The position numbers and the translations under genes are program-made. The notes below the pieces were generated by a model. The model ran no database searches, was not told where the DNA came from, and was given only the letters and a program-made list of their open reading frames with translations. This document shows, piece after piece, positions 17,963 to 27,630 of a stretch of 64,000 bases of DNA; positions within the stretch are counted from its first letter, which is position 1, and each line of letters opens with the position of its first letter. The stretch is taken from the NCBI RefSeq assembly GCF_900101605.1, contig NZ_FMUR01000003.1, positions 347,292 through 411,291 on the forward strand. Reading direction: 5' to 3'. This DNA is from Butyrivibrio hungatei (GTDB lineage Bacteria; Bacillota; Clostridia; Lachnospirales; Lachnospiraceae).

Positions 17963-19357
17963 TCAGATCTTTGAGCGTCCAACCAGCATACTTGCCGCAA
18001 ATCTCTCAATAAATGCATTGCATGAGGGATAATACAGATGCGGAAAGCCGGCAAAAAGATTTCCTTTTATCTGTATGCCTTCCCATGAGCGGTTGCGCGT
18101 GCCCTTGGTTATTATACAGGTATCTCCGTTATCTGTCGTGTCATAGTAGTGGAACTCGTGACCGTTTATACATTCAAACGGTTTGAGGTATGTATTCTCT
18201 TTTGCGGCAGCTATGGTGACATATCCAAATCTGACGAGTTTCCCTGTCATAAACGCTCTTCCGGGAATTGCCCCGACCATTTTATAAATATTTCCGTCCT
18301 TATCCTCAAGTTCCTCCTGAAGATACATAAATCCGCCACACTCTGCAATGATCGGCACATTATTGTCTGCAGCTTTCTTTATATCTTCAAGCATCGAAGT
18401 GTTTTCCGAGAGCTGCGCCGCATGAAGTTCAGGATAACCGCCTCCGAAAATATATCCGTCTGCTTTTGGAAGTCTCTTATCATGAAGTGGGGAAAAGAAC
18501 TCCAGCTCCAATCCCATATCTCTCATAAGATCGAAGTTATCTTCATAATAAAAACAAAATGCCTCGTCCTTTGCAACGGCAACTTTAAGAGGGCCGCCCT
18601 CTGTAGGCTCTGCGCAGAGCGGAAGTGCAAAACTTGTTTGAAGAGTTCTGAAGCTTTCAGCCTTGTTTGCGATATCCACAAGCTTTTCAAAATCAAGTGT
18701 CTCTTCAAGCTTATCGGCAACTGCATCTATTTTTTCCAAAATATCGGGAATCTCATTTGGAAGAACAAGCCCCAGATGCCTGCTGTCTATATCGGCATCC
18801 TCGATGTGAGGAATATATCCGACAACCGGAATATGAACCTCCTCTTCAATGAGAAGCGATATGTCTTTTGCAACCATCGGAGATATATTATTAAGTATAA
18901 TTCCCTTAATTGGATTGTTAATTCTTCCGACATAATCAAAGAATCCCTGTACCACGGGAATTATGGACATACTCATGCCTTTTGCATTTACAACAAGTAT
19001 AACGGGTGTCTCTGTTTCCTTACTGATATCATAACTTGAGCCGTCTGTTCCGGACGTACTTATGCCGTCATAAAAGCCCATAACTCCTTCAATAACGCCA
19101 AAATCTCTTCCTTCACTTCCTCTGTCAAGTGTACGTCTGATACCATCTTTTCCGGCCATAAATATATCGAGATTTCGAGACGGAACATCTAGAACCGTCT
19201 TGTGAAAAATCGGATCTATATAATCGGGACCGCACTTAAATACAGCGGGATTATATCCTCTTCTTTTGAGAATTCTGAGAAGCGCACATGTTACGATTGT
19301 CTTACCACTGCCGCTTCCCGTTCCTGAAATCATCACTCTTGGAAAATTGTTTGTCAT
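17963..19357 (-). CDS. cbiA: Cobyrinic acid a,c-diamide synthase
   Basis: Amidates the a and c side chains of cobyrinate using glutamine and ATP. 464 aa, normal length. N-terminal P-loop domain with GTGSGSGKTIVT (about 11-22), C-terminal type I glutamine amidotransferase domain with GGGYPELHA and the catalytic Cys in ECGGFMYL. It stands apart from the main cbi operon, separated by an oppositely oriented reductase gene. The upstream gap (19358-19696) does not contain a second cobalamin riboswitch that I can see. Confidence 0.96.
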   Translation of the reverse strand: MTNNFPRVMISGTGSGSGKTIVTCALLRILKRRGYNPAVFKCGPDYIDPIFHKTVLDVPSRNLDIFMAGKDGIRRTLDRGSEGRDFGVIEGVMGFYDGISTSGTDGSSYDISKETETPVILVVNAKGMSMSIIPVVQGFFDYVGRINNPIKGIILNNISPMVAKDISLLIEEEVHIPVVGYIPHIEDADIDSRHLGLVLPNEIPDILEKIDAVADKLEETLDFEKLVDIANKAESFRTLQTSFALPLCAEPTEGGPLKVAVAKDEAFCFYYEDNFDLMRDMGLELEFFSPLHDKRLPKADGYIFGGGYPELHAAQLSENTSMLEDIKKAADNNVPIIAECGGFMYLQEELEDKDGNIYKMVGAIPGRAFMTGKLVRFGYVTIAAAKENTYLKPFECINGHEFHYYDTTDNGDTCIITKGTRNRSWEGIQIKGNLFAGFPHLYYPSCNAFIERFAASMLVGRSKI

Positions 19358-19696
19358 AGAAACCCCTTGTTGTAATTTTGTTATATACTTAGATTTTTAT
19401 ATACAAGAATGTTGCTAACTCTATGATACAACATATCCGTACTTTTGGAAGCGTTTTTTAAATTATTTTTTAACTCTGTTCATTAATACACAACAAAACG
19501 GTCAATAAATCAGATATTTGTTAATTATCACTAATTTGCGATCATGATATAAAAAGCATGAGTTCTATGATATATAATTCAGAAATACTTTTTATCCGAA
19601 ACTACATACCTGATTCAAATTATATGTTACTATGGTGTGAGTATGAATCTTACGACAATACCGATGATATCGGCATAAAAAAGAGAGGTACGTTCA
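19358..19696. other. AT-rich divergent intergenic region
   Basis: Gap between cbiA (minus) and the aldo/keto reductase (plus). A TATAAT at 19573-19578 on the plus strand is a possible -10 but has no good -35. No gene, riboswitch or long repeat seen. Confidence 0.5.
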
Positions 19697-20551
19697 ATGA
19701 ATACACTCACTGACAGAATCAAGCTAAATAACGGAACATCTATACCTTGTCTTGCCTTTGGCACATACAAGATAAAAGATCCCGCAGAAGCTTATAACTC
19801 TGTAAAATCCGCACTTGAGATCGGCTACCGTCACATCGATACAGCCGCTTTTTACGAGAATGAAAAGCAGGTCGGACAGGCAATAAACGACTTTATCGCA
19901 ACAGGTGCCGCAAAAAGAGAAGACATCTTTGTTACCAGCAAAGTCTGGAAGTCAGAACTTGGCTACAAAAAGACTCTTGCTGCTTTTGAAAAGACTATGA
20001 GCGAGATCGGTCTTGATTATCTTGACCTCTATCTCATTCACTGGCCCGCATCATATGCATTTGACGATGACTGGGAAAACACAAACCGTGAGACATGGAA
20101 GGCGATGATAGAGATATACAAGTCAGGAAGAGTAAAAGCAATCGGCGTTTCAAACTTCCTTACTCATCACCTCAAGGCGCTCATGGAATTTGACATCATC
20201 CCCGCAGTCGACCAGATTGAGATAAATCCCGGTTTCCTCCAGAAAGATACAGTAGATTTCTGTCAGGAACACGGCATCCTCGTAGAGGCCTGGAGCCCGC
20301 TCGGAAGAGGTAAATCCCTTGAGCATCCGCTTCTTAAGGACCTTGCGGAAAAATATGACCGCACCGTTGCTCAGATCATCCTTCGCTGGGAAATGCAGCA
20401 CGACGTTGTTCCTCTCCCCAAGTCCGTCAATCCCGAAAGAATCCGCTCCAACTCTGAGCTGTTTGACTTCGAACTTTCAGAAGACGACATGGAGATGATC
20501 GACGAGATCGAGCCTTACGGCAATTCCGGCCACTCACCGGATCAGGCGTGA
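19697..20551 (+). CDS. Aldo/keto reductase (AKR5-like)
   Basis: NADPH-dependent carbonyl reductase, 284 aa. The catalytic tetrad is visible: Asp and Tyr in HIDTAAFYENE, Lys in VTSKVW, His in YLIHWP. The NADP contact region near the C-terminus reads PLPKSVNPERIRSN. Closest in style to 2,5-diketo-D-gluconate reductases, substrate uncertain. RBS AGAGGT lies 8 bp upstream. It is the only plus-strand gene in the first 43 kb and splits the cobalamin genes. Confidence 0.92.
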   Translation: MNTLTDRIKLNNGTSIPCLAFGTYKIKDPAEAYNSVKSALEIGYRHIDTAAFYENEKQVGQAINDFIATGAAKREDIFVTSKVWKSELGYKKTLAAFEKTMSEIGLDYLDLYLIHWPASYAFDDDWENTNRETWKAMIEIYKSGRVKAIGVSNFLTHHLKALMEFDIIPAVDQIEINPGFLQKDTVDFCQEHGILVEAWSPLGRGKSLEHPLLKDLAEKYDRTVAQIILRWEMQHDVVPLPKSVNPERIRSNSELFDFELSEDDMEMIDEIEPYGNSGHSPDQA

Positions 20552-20610
20552 TTAACGCGGAATCCAGTGCAAGATGCCGCAACTATCCTACTTCTTAACC
20601 ATCCTATGAT

Positions 20611-20638
20611 TTGACTATTAAGAATTCTTTGTTATAAT
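20611..20638 (+). promoter_or_regulatory. Strong promoter of a likely small RNA
   Basis: -35 TTGACT (20611-20616), 16-bp spacer, perfect -10 TATAAT (20633-20638). No start codon with an RBS follows; a terminator begins about 50 bp downstream. Confidence 0.75.
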
Positions 20639-20644
20639 AGAATT

Positions 20645-20718
20645 AGGCAAAGAAACGAGATAATTTATCTTAACAAGCTAACACAAAAAAGCTAGGAGCT
20701 GCAACTCCTAGCTTTTTC
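20645..20718 (+). ncRNA. Candidate small RNA of about 74 nt
   Basis: Bounded by the strong promoter above and a perfect intrinsic terminator (stem GCTAGGAG/CTCCTAGC, loop CTGCAA, five T). Inside is a second palindrome, AGATAATTTATCT (about 20658-20670). Nothing coding fits. It could instead be an untranslated remnant of a lost gene. Target unknown. Confidence 0.55.
20685..20718. terminator. Bidirectional intrinsic terminator
   Basis: Perfect 8-bp GC-containing stem (20691-20698 with 20705-20712), extended by flanking A and T runs, so it can work for the plus-strand RNA and for the cbi operon reading on the minus strand. Confidence 0.85.
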
Positions 20719-20830
20719 TATGCCATTTCGTGCAAGGCGGCTTATACCTCAGGCTCATTGCCATCGTCATCTCTATCGAGCCATTTGCAAATATATATTT
20801 TTCTTTATCTCTTATAACACATTATCTTGA

Positions 20831-23128
20831 TTATATTGTCACTATATACACCGGGTTGATTGCATCGGCCATGTGATATTCGCCAACTTTCCTATATCTG
20901 CTTGCGCTGACTTGAACAATGTCAGGCTCTGCAAATTCTCCCTCTTTAATAACGGTAAGAACTTCCGTAAGTGTCTCGAGTGTGACACAGTTTATCACAA
21001 TTCGAATATTCTCATTCATCTTCTTCAGAATCTCAATGATAACCCGCATATCTCCGCCGCTTCCGCCGATGAACGCATGTGTAGGGACAAGCAGCTCTCC
21101 TTCAACCACACTGCCGGAACATTCATATGTAAAAGCTGAAATACAGGTATTCTCTGCCATTTTTTTTTCAAGCACCTCTGAAGCTTCGCCCTTTATCACA
21201 GTAATATTATCCGCACAGAACTTCTCTTTGTTCTTCTTGATAAGTTCAACCGCCTCGTCGTTTCGCTCTATCGCACAGACTTTGATATCAGGGTGCAAAA
21301 GAGCTGCTTCGACAGATACGGAACCTGTCCCCGCGCCGATATCATAGAGCACGGAATCCGCAGAAAGTCCCAGCTTTCTGATAGATATCGCCCTTATCTC
21401 CTCTTTGGTCATCGGAGTCTTGCCTCTGATGAACTCATCGTCTGGTATTCCTCTTATTACAGGCGTTTCGCCCGCGCGCTCATTCTCTATATACAAAAGG
21501 CATTTTCCTTTCTCTTCACGTGAAAAAAGATTATCTCCAAGCTCATTTTCCGATACTTCTAAAATCCGCTCCAAAGCTGTTCCCAGTTCATATCCGATCA
21601 CAATTTTAAGATCTCCGCATTCGCCGAAACCTTCAACTTTTACGCTATCGTTCCTGCCATAATCATTTATTTTCGCTACCGCAAACGCAGTTCTCGCAAT
21701 ATCGCCCGTATGCGCACAGCTTGAAGGAAGAATGATAAGTCTCTTAGCCTCCGCAATATATCCCGCAACATTGCACTCTCTTCCATGCGCGCTCACTATA
21801 CTGCAGTCTTCCAGCCCAAGTCCCAATCTGTTTGCAAAAAGAGCCACCGAAGAAATCCCTGATATCTTATGAACTCCATATCCTGCGTTTTCAAAAACCT
21901 TCGCCGCATTCTTGGCTCCGCTGCAAAGGCATATATCTCCCGAGAAAAGAGCCAGCGGCTTCTTGTAGTTAGGATATTCATTCAAAAACTCAAGAATATC
22001 TTTTCCCATATAAAGAGGAACAAATTCAGCTTTAATCCTGTTCTTATCAACTCTTTCAAGGATGCTCTTCGCTCCGAAAATCACATCCGCATTCTCAAGT
22101 GCATCTTCCAGTTCTCTTGTATAATATCTCGCATCACCGGGACCGATCCCCGCAAGTATGATGCTCTTTCCTATACTATCCTTAACTTCGTTTAAGCTGT
22201 TACTCTCTTTGACGATTTCGCCGGATTTAACACGCTTCTTGTCAACTCCAAGTTTTTCCAGCACTTCCGGCAGACTGTACCCTTTAGCATATTCACCGGC
22301 ATTGCTTCCTGAGCCTTCAAGTCTGCTCTCGGGGCTCTCTATCATAACAACCTTAATCCCGCACTCACTCGCCGCAAGAAGCTTCTCATCAAGCCCGCCC
22401 GTAGCGCCGCTCTCCTTCGTAAGAATTACAGAAGCGCAAATCTCATTTATAAGTGCAACATTCATATCTTTGGAAAAAGGCCCCTGCATAGCAATAATCT
22501 GCTTTCCGCGAAGCCCCGCTTCTTCGCACTTCGTGATACTCTCGATATTCGGAAGGACTCTTGCGTACACTCTTGTTTTATCGGAAATCTCAGCCATGAT
22601 TGTCTTAAGATCTTTACTTCCCGTCAAAAGAAGCATGTTGCCGCTTATCTTTTCAAGTTCCTTTGCCGCACTCATGGCCGAATCACAAATTACAATCTGA
22701 ATACTCTCATTAACCACATCCGCATTGCATAACATTATGCGCTTTCGACAATTACTCTCAATTTCTTTATCAAAACCACATTCGTTGGAAGCAGTCATAA
22801 GCTCAATCTTCGCTCCTGTATCTCTAAGGAGCCTTAAATACATAATCCCGGTCTTTTCACATGCTTTCTTAATCTCAGCAGAAACAAGCGTAGCAAAAGG
22901 ATGCGTAGCATCAACGCACACCGTAAAGCCCTCGGAAGCCATAAGTTCCGCCATTTCATCCGCGTTCTTTCTTCCGACAATGACATTTTTCTCTCCAAAA
23001 GAATCCTCAATTTCCTTGCCATAATCAGTCGCAACACTCACCAAGTGCTGTACGCCCGCCGCAGAAAGCGCAGCCGCAAGCTCTCTTCCTTCAGTTGTTC
23101 CTCCGAAAATAAGAACCTTATCTCTCAC
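20831..23128 (-). CDS. cbiJ-cbiE-cbiT: Trifunctional corrin enzyme CbiJ-CbiE-CbiT fusion
   Basis: 765 aa joining three steps of anaerobic cobalamin synthesis. Residues about 1-255: cobalt-precorrin-6A reductase, starting VLIFGGTTEGRELAAAL. About 330-525: CbiE, the C5-methylating tetrapyrrole methylase, with LAGIGPGDARYYT and ALFSGDICLCSGA. About 565-765: CbiT, the C15 methylase/decarboxylase, with a Rossmann SAM motif LYDIGAGTGSVSVEAALL. CbiE-CbiT fusions (CobL) are common; a third partner at the N-terminus is less usual. Last gene of the operon; overlaps cbiG-cbiH by 11 bp. Confidence 0.95.
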   Translation of the reverse strand: MRDKVLIFGGTTEGRELAAALSAAGVQHLVSVATDYGKEIEDSFGEKNVIVGRKNADEMAELMASEGFTVCVDATHPFATLVSAEIKKACEKTGIMYLRLLRDTGAKIELMTASNECGFDKEIESNCRKRIMLCNADVVNESIQIVICDSAMSAAKELEKISGNMLLLTGSKDLKTIMAEISDKTRVYARVLPNIESITKCEEAGLRGKQIIAMQGPFSKDMNVALINEICASVILTKESGATGGLDEKLLAASECGIKVVMIESPESRLEGSGSNAGEYAKGYSLPEVLEKLGVDKKRVKSGEIVKESNSLNEVKDSIGKSIILAGIGPGDARYYTRELEDALENADVIFGAKSILERVDKNRIKAEFVPLYMGKDILEFLNEYPNYKKPLALFSGDICLCSGAKNAAKVFENAGYGVHKISGISSVALFANRLGLGLEDCSIVSAHGRECNVAGYIAEAKRLIILPSSCAHTGDIARTAFAVAKINDYGRNDSVKVEGFGECGDLKIVIGYELGTALERILEVSENELGDNLFSREEKGKCLLYIENERAGETPVIRGIPDDEFIRGKTPMTKEEIRAISIRKLGLSADSVLYDIGAGTGSVSVEAALLHPDIKVCAIERNDEAVELIKKNKEKFCADNITVIKGEASEVLEKKMAENTCISAFTYECSGSVVEGELLVPTHAFIGGSGGDMRVIIEILKKMNENIRIVINCVTLETLTEVLTVIKEGEFAEPDIVQVSASRYRKVGEYHMADAINPVYIVTI

Positions 23129-25127
23129 TTCTGTATCCTCTTAAAGTAACCATGTGCTCGGCAATATCCCTTGTTGAAGAATTCCCGATAAAAATCGTCG
23201 AGAACATATCCACCTCAGCACCTTTTAATTCACCCAAAGTCATAACCTTACAGTATTCGCCGTCTCTTCCGATGTTTCCCGCAATTCCGCAAACCCGCTC
23301 GGGTGGCAGATTCTCCATCAAAATCTCGCAGGCATGGGCTAGATATCCCTTCCTTCCCTTACTCTCGGGATTGTAGATGACAACGACCATATCTGCCGAC
23401 GCCGCAGCACGAAGCCTCTTTTCGATCAGCTCCATCGGTGTAAGCCTGTCACTCATACTTATTAGGCAAAAATCATGTATAAGCGGTGCCCCAAGAAGCG
23501 CCGCACCGCTGATTGCAGCCGTAACTCCCGGAACCACTTCCGTATCAACGTTATCGAAATTTACCGCCTCTTCATAGCAAAGCCCCGCCATTCCGTAAAC
23601 TCCGGCATCTCCGCTGCACACAAGTGCAACCTTCTTGCCTTCTGCTGCCTTCTCATAAGCAAGTTTTACTCTCTTTTCCTCACCCATCATTGGCGTTGAG
23701 ATATATTCTTTATCAGGGAAAAAAGGTCTGACAAGATCGCAGTAAACGGTATATCCGGCGATCACATCGCACGCCTTAAGCGTCTGTACCGCCTTAATCG
23801 TCATATTCTCATAATTTCCGGGTCCGATACCGACAACCGAGACTTTTCCGCCTCTTCTATCACTTGCAGTCTCTTCGCCACCGCATGCAAAATCCATATC
23901 AGCACTCTCTGCACTTCTGTCACACTCCGTGCCCTGAGACATTACCTTGCTATTTTCCATCACACCTGCCGCAAAAGTCATCCCGTCAAAGCTTTCTTTC
24001 GTAACGAGAATCTTCTTGCAACCACAGGCCGCTACTGCTCTCTCACAGACATTATCCGCTCCCGTTATACTCTTTACAAACTCAGAAGCCGTAAACTCCC
24101 CTTCCTGCGCCATCAATACATCCGAAGAAAAGACCTTAAACTCTGCTCCAAGCCCTTTAGCCACACGGATCAATCCTTCTTCCTCTTTCTTAATATCCGC
24201 AGAGGCAAGCACACTTACCGCTCTCTTATCAATATTGTGCTCCGAAAGCTTATCCTCAACAAAAGCCAGCAGCTTCTCATAAGGCGTCCCCTTCTTGCAG
24301 CCGACGCCTATCACAATGCACTTAGGGATAAGATTAAGAACACCGCTTTCAGACTTATCCTTGCGAAAAGAAATTGTAAAACATGCCTTGCTTTTCTCTA
24401 TATCAGTCTCTTTCGCAGATTCATCAAGCTCTGCATTATCAGTGTCTTTAGCATCGCTACCATAGCACTCTCCATCCGCCAATTGCCTGACTACATTCGA
24501 ATATCCCGTATCAACATCACAAGAAGGCATACCCGCAATCTCAGCGTCCACCTCATACACAGCCTCTTTCTCCTCAAGAAGCCTTGCCGTAAACTCTTTT
24601 ACCTTCTTCATATCGGATATGACAAATCCGTTCTCGGAGGCAAAAACATCAACCGCAAACTCACCCGAAACATCAGAAGCCGTAGTTATAACGCAATTGG
24701 CACCGATCAAATTCGCGATTTTCTCAGCCTCTCTTACTCCGCCTCCTATATGCCCGGATAAAAGAGGTATCACATTTTTGCCCGCTTCATCCATAACTAT
24801 CACCGCAGGATCCTTCGTCTTATCTTCAATGTAAGGTGCTATCGCTCTAACCGCGATTCCCGCAGCACCTATGAATATGAGAACATTCCCCTGATAAAAA
24901 TTTTCTTTGACAAAGCCATCCAATGTAAAGCCCTCATCTGTGCCTTTCACGACAACATTTTCTCTGTCTGAACTTTCCTTATATCGTTCTCCCTTACCAA
25001 TTCCACTTTCCTCGCCGCCACGCACAAACTTCCCATCGGAAATAAGGGAAAGAAGCCTATCCGCAAGCTCTTTTCCCCTTGAAGTGAAACTTATAACCTT
25101 ATAATTATTAAATTCTGCCTTTGCCAT
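23118..25127 (-). CDS. cbiG-cbiH: CbiG-CbiH fusion (lactone opening and C17 methylation)
   Basis: 669 aa. Residues about 1-390: CbiG, cobalt-precorrin-5A hydrolase, with FIGAAGIAVRAIAP, PLLSGHIGGGVREAE and the C-terminal CbiG fold (IVIGVGCKKGTP). About 430-669: CbiH, cobalt-precorrin-3B C17-methyltransferase, with VVGIGPGNYENMT and CSGDAGVYGMAG. The frame opens 46 codons earlier, but the MAKAEFNNYKVISF start is preferred because it gives the usual CbiG N-terminus and a 20-bp overlap with btuD. A low-complexity charged linker (about 215-260) splits the CbiG halves. Confidence 0.94.
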   Translation of the reverse strand: MAKAEFNNYKVISFTSRGKELADRLLSLISDGKFVRGGEESGIGKGERYKESSDRENVVVKGTDEGFTLDGFVKENFYQGNVLIFIGAAGIAVRAIAPYIEDKTKDPAVIVMDEAGKNVIPLLSGHIGGGVREAEKIANLIGANCVITTASDVSGEFAVDVFASENGFVISDMKKVKEFTARLLEEKEAVYEVDAEIAGMPSCDVDTGYSNVVRQLADGECYGSDAKDTDNAELDESAKETDIEKSKACFTISFRKDKSESGVLNLIPKCIVIGVGCKKGTPYEKLLAFVEDKLSEHNIDKRAVSVLASADIKKEEEGLIRVAKGLGAEFKVFSSDVLMAQEGEFTASEFVKSITGADNVCERAVAACGCKKILVTKESFDGMTFAAGVMENSKVMSQGTECDRSAESADMDFACGGEETASDRRGGKVSVVGIGPGNYENMTIKAVQTLKACDVIAGYTVYCDLVRPFFPDKEYISTPMMGEEKRVKLAYEKAAEGKKVALVCSGDAGVYGMAGLCYEEAVNFDNVDTEVVPGVTAAISGAALLGAPLIHDFCLISMSDRLTPMELIEKRLRAAASADMVVVIYNPESKGRKGYLAHACEILMENLPPERVCGIAGNIGRDGEYCKVMTLGELKGAEVDMFSTIFIGNSSTRDIAEHMVTLRGYRSER

Positions 25128-25857
25128 AAATCTTTTCATACATTTCATCCGTAAGTGAAAACAAATCCTTGATAAGCCCCTCTCCCATGACTTCGGAAGG
25201 CGTCTTGCACAGCGTCTTTCCATCGTCATAGACAAGAAGAAGCCTGTCCGAAACAGAAACAGCAAGTTCTAGTTCGTGAATCGACATAACTATCGTCACG
25301 CCTTTTTTCGCAAGCCCTTCCAGCACTTCCATGAGTTCCATCCTATATCTGATGTCCAGATAAGATGTAGGCTCATCCATGACAAGATACTCGGGAGACT
25401 GCGCTATTGCCCTTGCAATAAGCGTCCGCTGTTTCTGCCCGTCGCTCAGATTATTAAACTGCTTGTCCGCAAAACTCTCTATCTTCATAAGAGAAATCGC
25501 ATCTTCCGAAGCCTCTCTGTCCTCTTTTCCAAGGACTCCGAAACCGTCCGTATAGGGAAGGCGCCCCGCCATGACAACTTCTCTGCAAGTCATATGCTCA
25601 GGTTTTACCCTGTCCGTCGTGACTATTGACATTTTCCTTGCCAGCTCCTTAAGCGGCATCTTGGCAACATCCCCGCCATCAATGAACACCGCTCCTGAAA
25701 CAGGCGCAAGTTCCCTGTAAAGAGTCTTTAAAAGAGTGGACTTCCCCGCACCGTTCGGTCCTATGAAGGAGATTATCTCTCCTTTTTTTATTTCAAGATT
25801 AACTCCCGGAACAACCGCCTTTCCGCGATATCCCGCAGATAAATCCTCTATTTTCAC
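25108..25857 (-). CDS. btuD: FecE/BtuD-type ABC transporter ATPase
   Basis: 249 aa with Walker A GPNGAGKST, signature LSDGQKQR and Walker B YLVMDEP. This is the iron/B12 importer class that drives FecCD-type permeases; the permease gene is coupled to it by ATGA. Being inside the cbi operon, it most likely imports corrinoid (or cobalt chelate) together with the binding lipoprotein at 29648-31168. Confidence 0.92.
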   Translation of the reverse strand: MKIEDLSAGYRGKAVVPGVNLEIKKGEIISFIGPNGAGKSTLLKTLYRELAPVSGAVFIDGGDVAKMPLKELARKMSIVTTDRVKPEHMTCREVVMAGRLPYTDGFGVLGKEDREASEDAISLMKIESFADKQFNNLSDGQKQRTLIARAIAQSPEYLVMDEPTSYLDIRYRMELMEVLEGLAKKGVTIVMSIHELELAVSVSDRLLLVYDDGKTLCKTPSEVMGEGLIKDLFSLTDEMYEKIYGKGRI

Positions 25858-26870
25858 CCTGTCTTACCTCTTTTTATTATCATGAAAATAACTATCGGCG
25901 CCCCAAAAAGTGAAGTCACCGCAGAAATATTGATCTCAGTCGGTGCAAAAAGCATCCTTGCAAGAAGGTCGCTTATCATGCAAAAAACCGCTCCCGACAG
26001 GAAAGACGCCGGAATCAGAATTATCGGCTTCGACGACTTCAGAACCTCTCTCATAAGGAAAGGCACAGCAATTCCGATAAACGAAACAGGCCCCACAAAT
26101 GCCGTAACACACGCCGACAGAACACTTGAAAGCACGATAAGGAGCACTCTGCACAGCTTCACATTTATTCCAACGCTCGCAGCGTAAACTTCTCCAAGTC
26201 TGAACGCATCAAGCACTTTGCTCATAAGCATGACCGCCACAAGAACAATTGCCACAATCACCGCAGAAAACCAAGCCGCACTCATCGATGCTCCTGAAAA
26301 GCTTCCCTGCGACCAGCTGTGAAGATTGACAATATCCGAATCTTCCGCAAAAGTGACAAGAAAATCCGTCACAGCGCTGCATATGTAGCCTATCATTATT
26401 CCAGCCGCAAGAAGCGCCGCCATGTTCCGTACTCTCTTGGAAATAAGAATGATAAATCCCGTAGCCGCCATCGCTCCGACAAAAGCAGTCATCACAAGCA
26501 TCAGATTCGATGTAAAACCCGTTCCCGATGTTATGAATATCAGGCTCATCGCAACCGCCATCTTTGCTCCCGACGAAATCCCCAGAATGTACGGGCCCGC
26601 GATCGGGTTGGCGAAATATGTCTGCAAAAGAAATCCGGACACCGCAAGCGCACCTCCAAGAACAAACGTCATAACCGACCTCGGAAGCCTGATACTTGCT
26701 ATTATATTCCTGCTCTTAACGTCTCCACCGCCCGCAATCAATATCCTCAACACTTCATCAAGACTTATCCTGACATTTCCTATAAGGATATTTGCAAAAA
26801 AAGCCGAGACGCAAAGACCTATCAGTAGCACAAAAACCACTACCGCTCTTTTATTCCCGTTCTTAGTCAT
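25854..26870 (-). CDS. btuC: FecCD/BtuC-type ABC transporter permease
   Basis: 338 aa with about ten helices. Family motifs visible: LRLPRSVMTFVLGGALAVSG near residue 60 and GFVGPVSFIGIAVPFLMRE-like sequence near 265 with the EAA-type ATPase contact. Overlaps cbiF by 8 bp and btuD by 4 bp. Assigned to corrinoid uptake from operon context. Confidence 0.92.
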   Translation of the reverse strand: MTKNGNKRAVVVFVLLIGLCVSAFFANILIGNVRISLDEVLRILIAGGGDVKSRNIIASIRLPRSVMTFVLGGALAVSGFLLQTYFANPIAGPYILGISSGAKMAVAMSLIFITSGTGFTSNLMLVMTAFVGAMAATGFIILISKRVRNMAALLAAGIMIGYICSAVTDFLVTFAEDSDIVNLHSWSQGSFSGASMSAAWFSAVIVAIVLVAVMLMSKVLDAFRLGEVYAASVGINVKLCRVLLIVLSSVLSACVTAFVGPVSFIGIAVPFLMREVLKSSKPIILIPASFLSGAVFCMISDLLARMLFAPTEINISAVTSLFGAPIVIFMIIKRGKTG

Positions 26871-27630
26871 TTGTATTTCTGCCTTTTCTAAAGCCCGTAG
26901 TAAAATCAGGCGAATACAGCTTTGACTTCTCGTAATCCGCCTGTTTGACGCTGTTTCCGACTATGATAAGCGCCGTTTTATTTATACCGTTTTCCGCCGC
27001 AACCTTCGGAAGATTCTCAACATTCGTAATGAACTTCTTCTCATCATCCCAGGTTGCCTTATATACAATCGCCGCAGGAGTATCTTTTGCCACTCCCGCC
27101 TCCGTAAGTCTCCTGCTCAGAGCCTCGGTATCTCCCGCTGATAAAAAGAAAACCATCGTTGCCCCGTGTTTTGAAAGTTCCTCTACGGACTCTCTCTCCG
27201 GCACGGGAGTTCTCTTTTCCATCCTCGTGATAATGACACTCTGCGTTACGCCTGGCAAAGTGTACTCCATATTAAGAGCTGCCGCAGCCCCGCAAAAAGA
27301 GCTGACACCGGGCGTCACATCGTAGCCGGTGCCAAGCTTATCAAGCTCATCCATCTGCTCTCTGATAGCGCCATAGATGCTGGGATCCCCCGTGTGAAGT
27401 CTCACCGTCATCTTTCCCTCTTCTTCAGCTTTCTTTACTATTTCTACGACCTGTTCAAGATCAAGCTTTGCGCTGTCATGTATCTCGCAGCCGTCTTTTG
27501 CATACTTAAGAAGCTCAGGATTTACAAGCGATCCCGCATATATTATGACATCCGCTTTTTCCAAAAGTTCTTTTCCCCTGACCGTTATAAGGTCGACAGC
27601 TCCGGGTCCCGCTCCGACAAAATGTACCAT
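26863..27630 (-). CDS. cbiF: Cobalt-precorrin-4 C11-methyltransferase
   Basis: 255 aa tetrapyrrole methylase. FVGAGPGAVDLITVRG at the N-terminus and LHTGDPSIYGAIREQ near residue 80 are diagnostic for CbiF/CobM, as is IIYAGSLVN. Its ATG overlaps the cbiD stop by one base (TAATG). Confidence 0.97.
   Translation of the reverse strand: MVHFVGAGPGAVDLITVRGKELLEKADVIIYAGSLVNPELLKYAKDGCEIHDSAKLDLEQVVEIVKKAEEEGKMTVRLHTGDPSIYGAIREQMDELDKLGTGYDVTPGVSSFCGAAAALNMEYTLPGVTQSVIITRMEKRTPVPERESVEELSKHGATMVFFLSAGDTEALSRRLTEAGVAKDTPAAIVYKATWDDEKKFITNVENLPKVAAENGINKTALIIVGNSVKQADYEKSKLYSPDFTTGFRKGRNTND

Noticed and set aside
18149..19039. Plus-strand frame of 296 codons inside cbiA
   Set aside because: Cys/Ile/Lys-rich shadow on the opposite strand of a clear enzyme gene.
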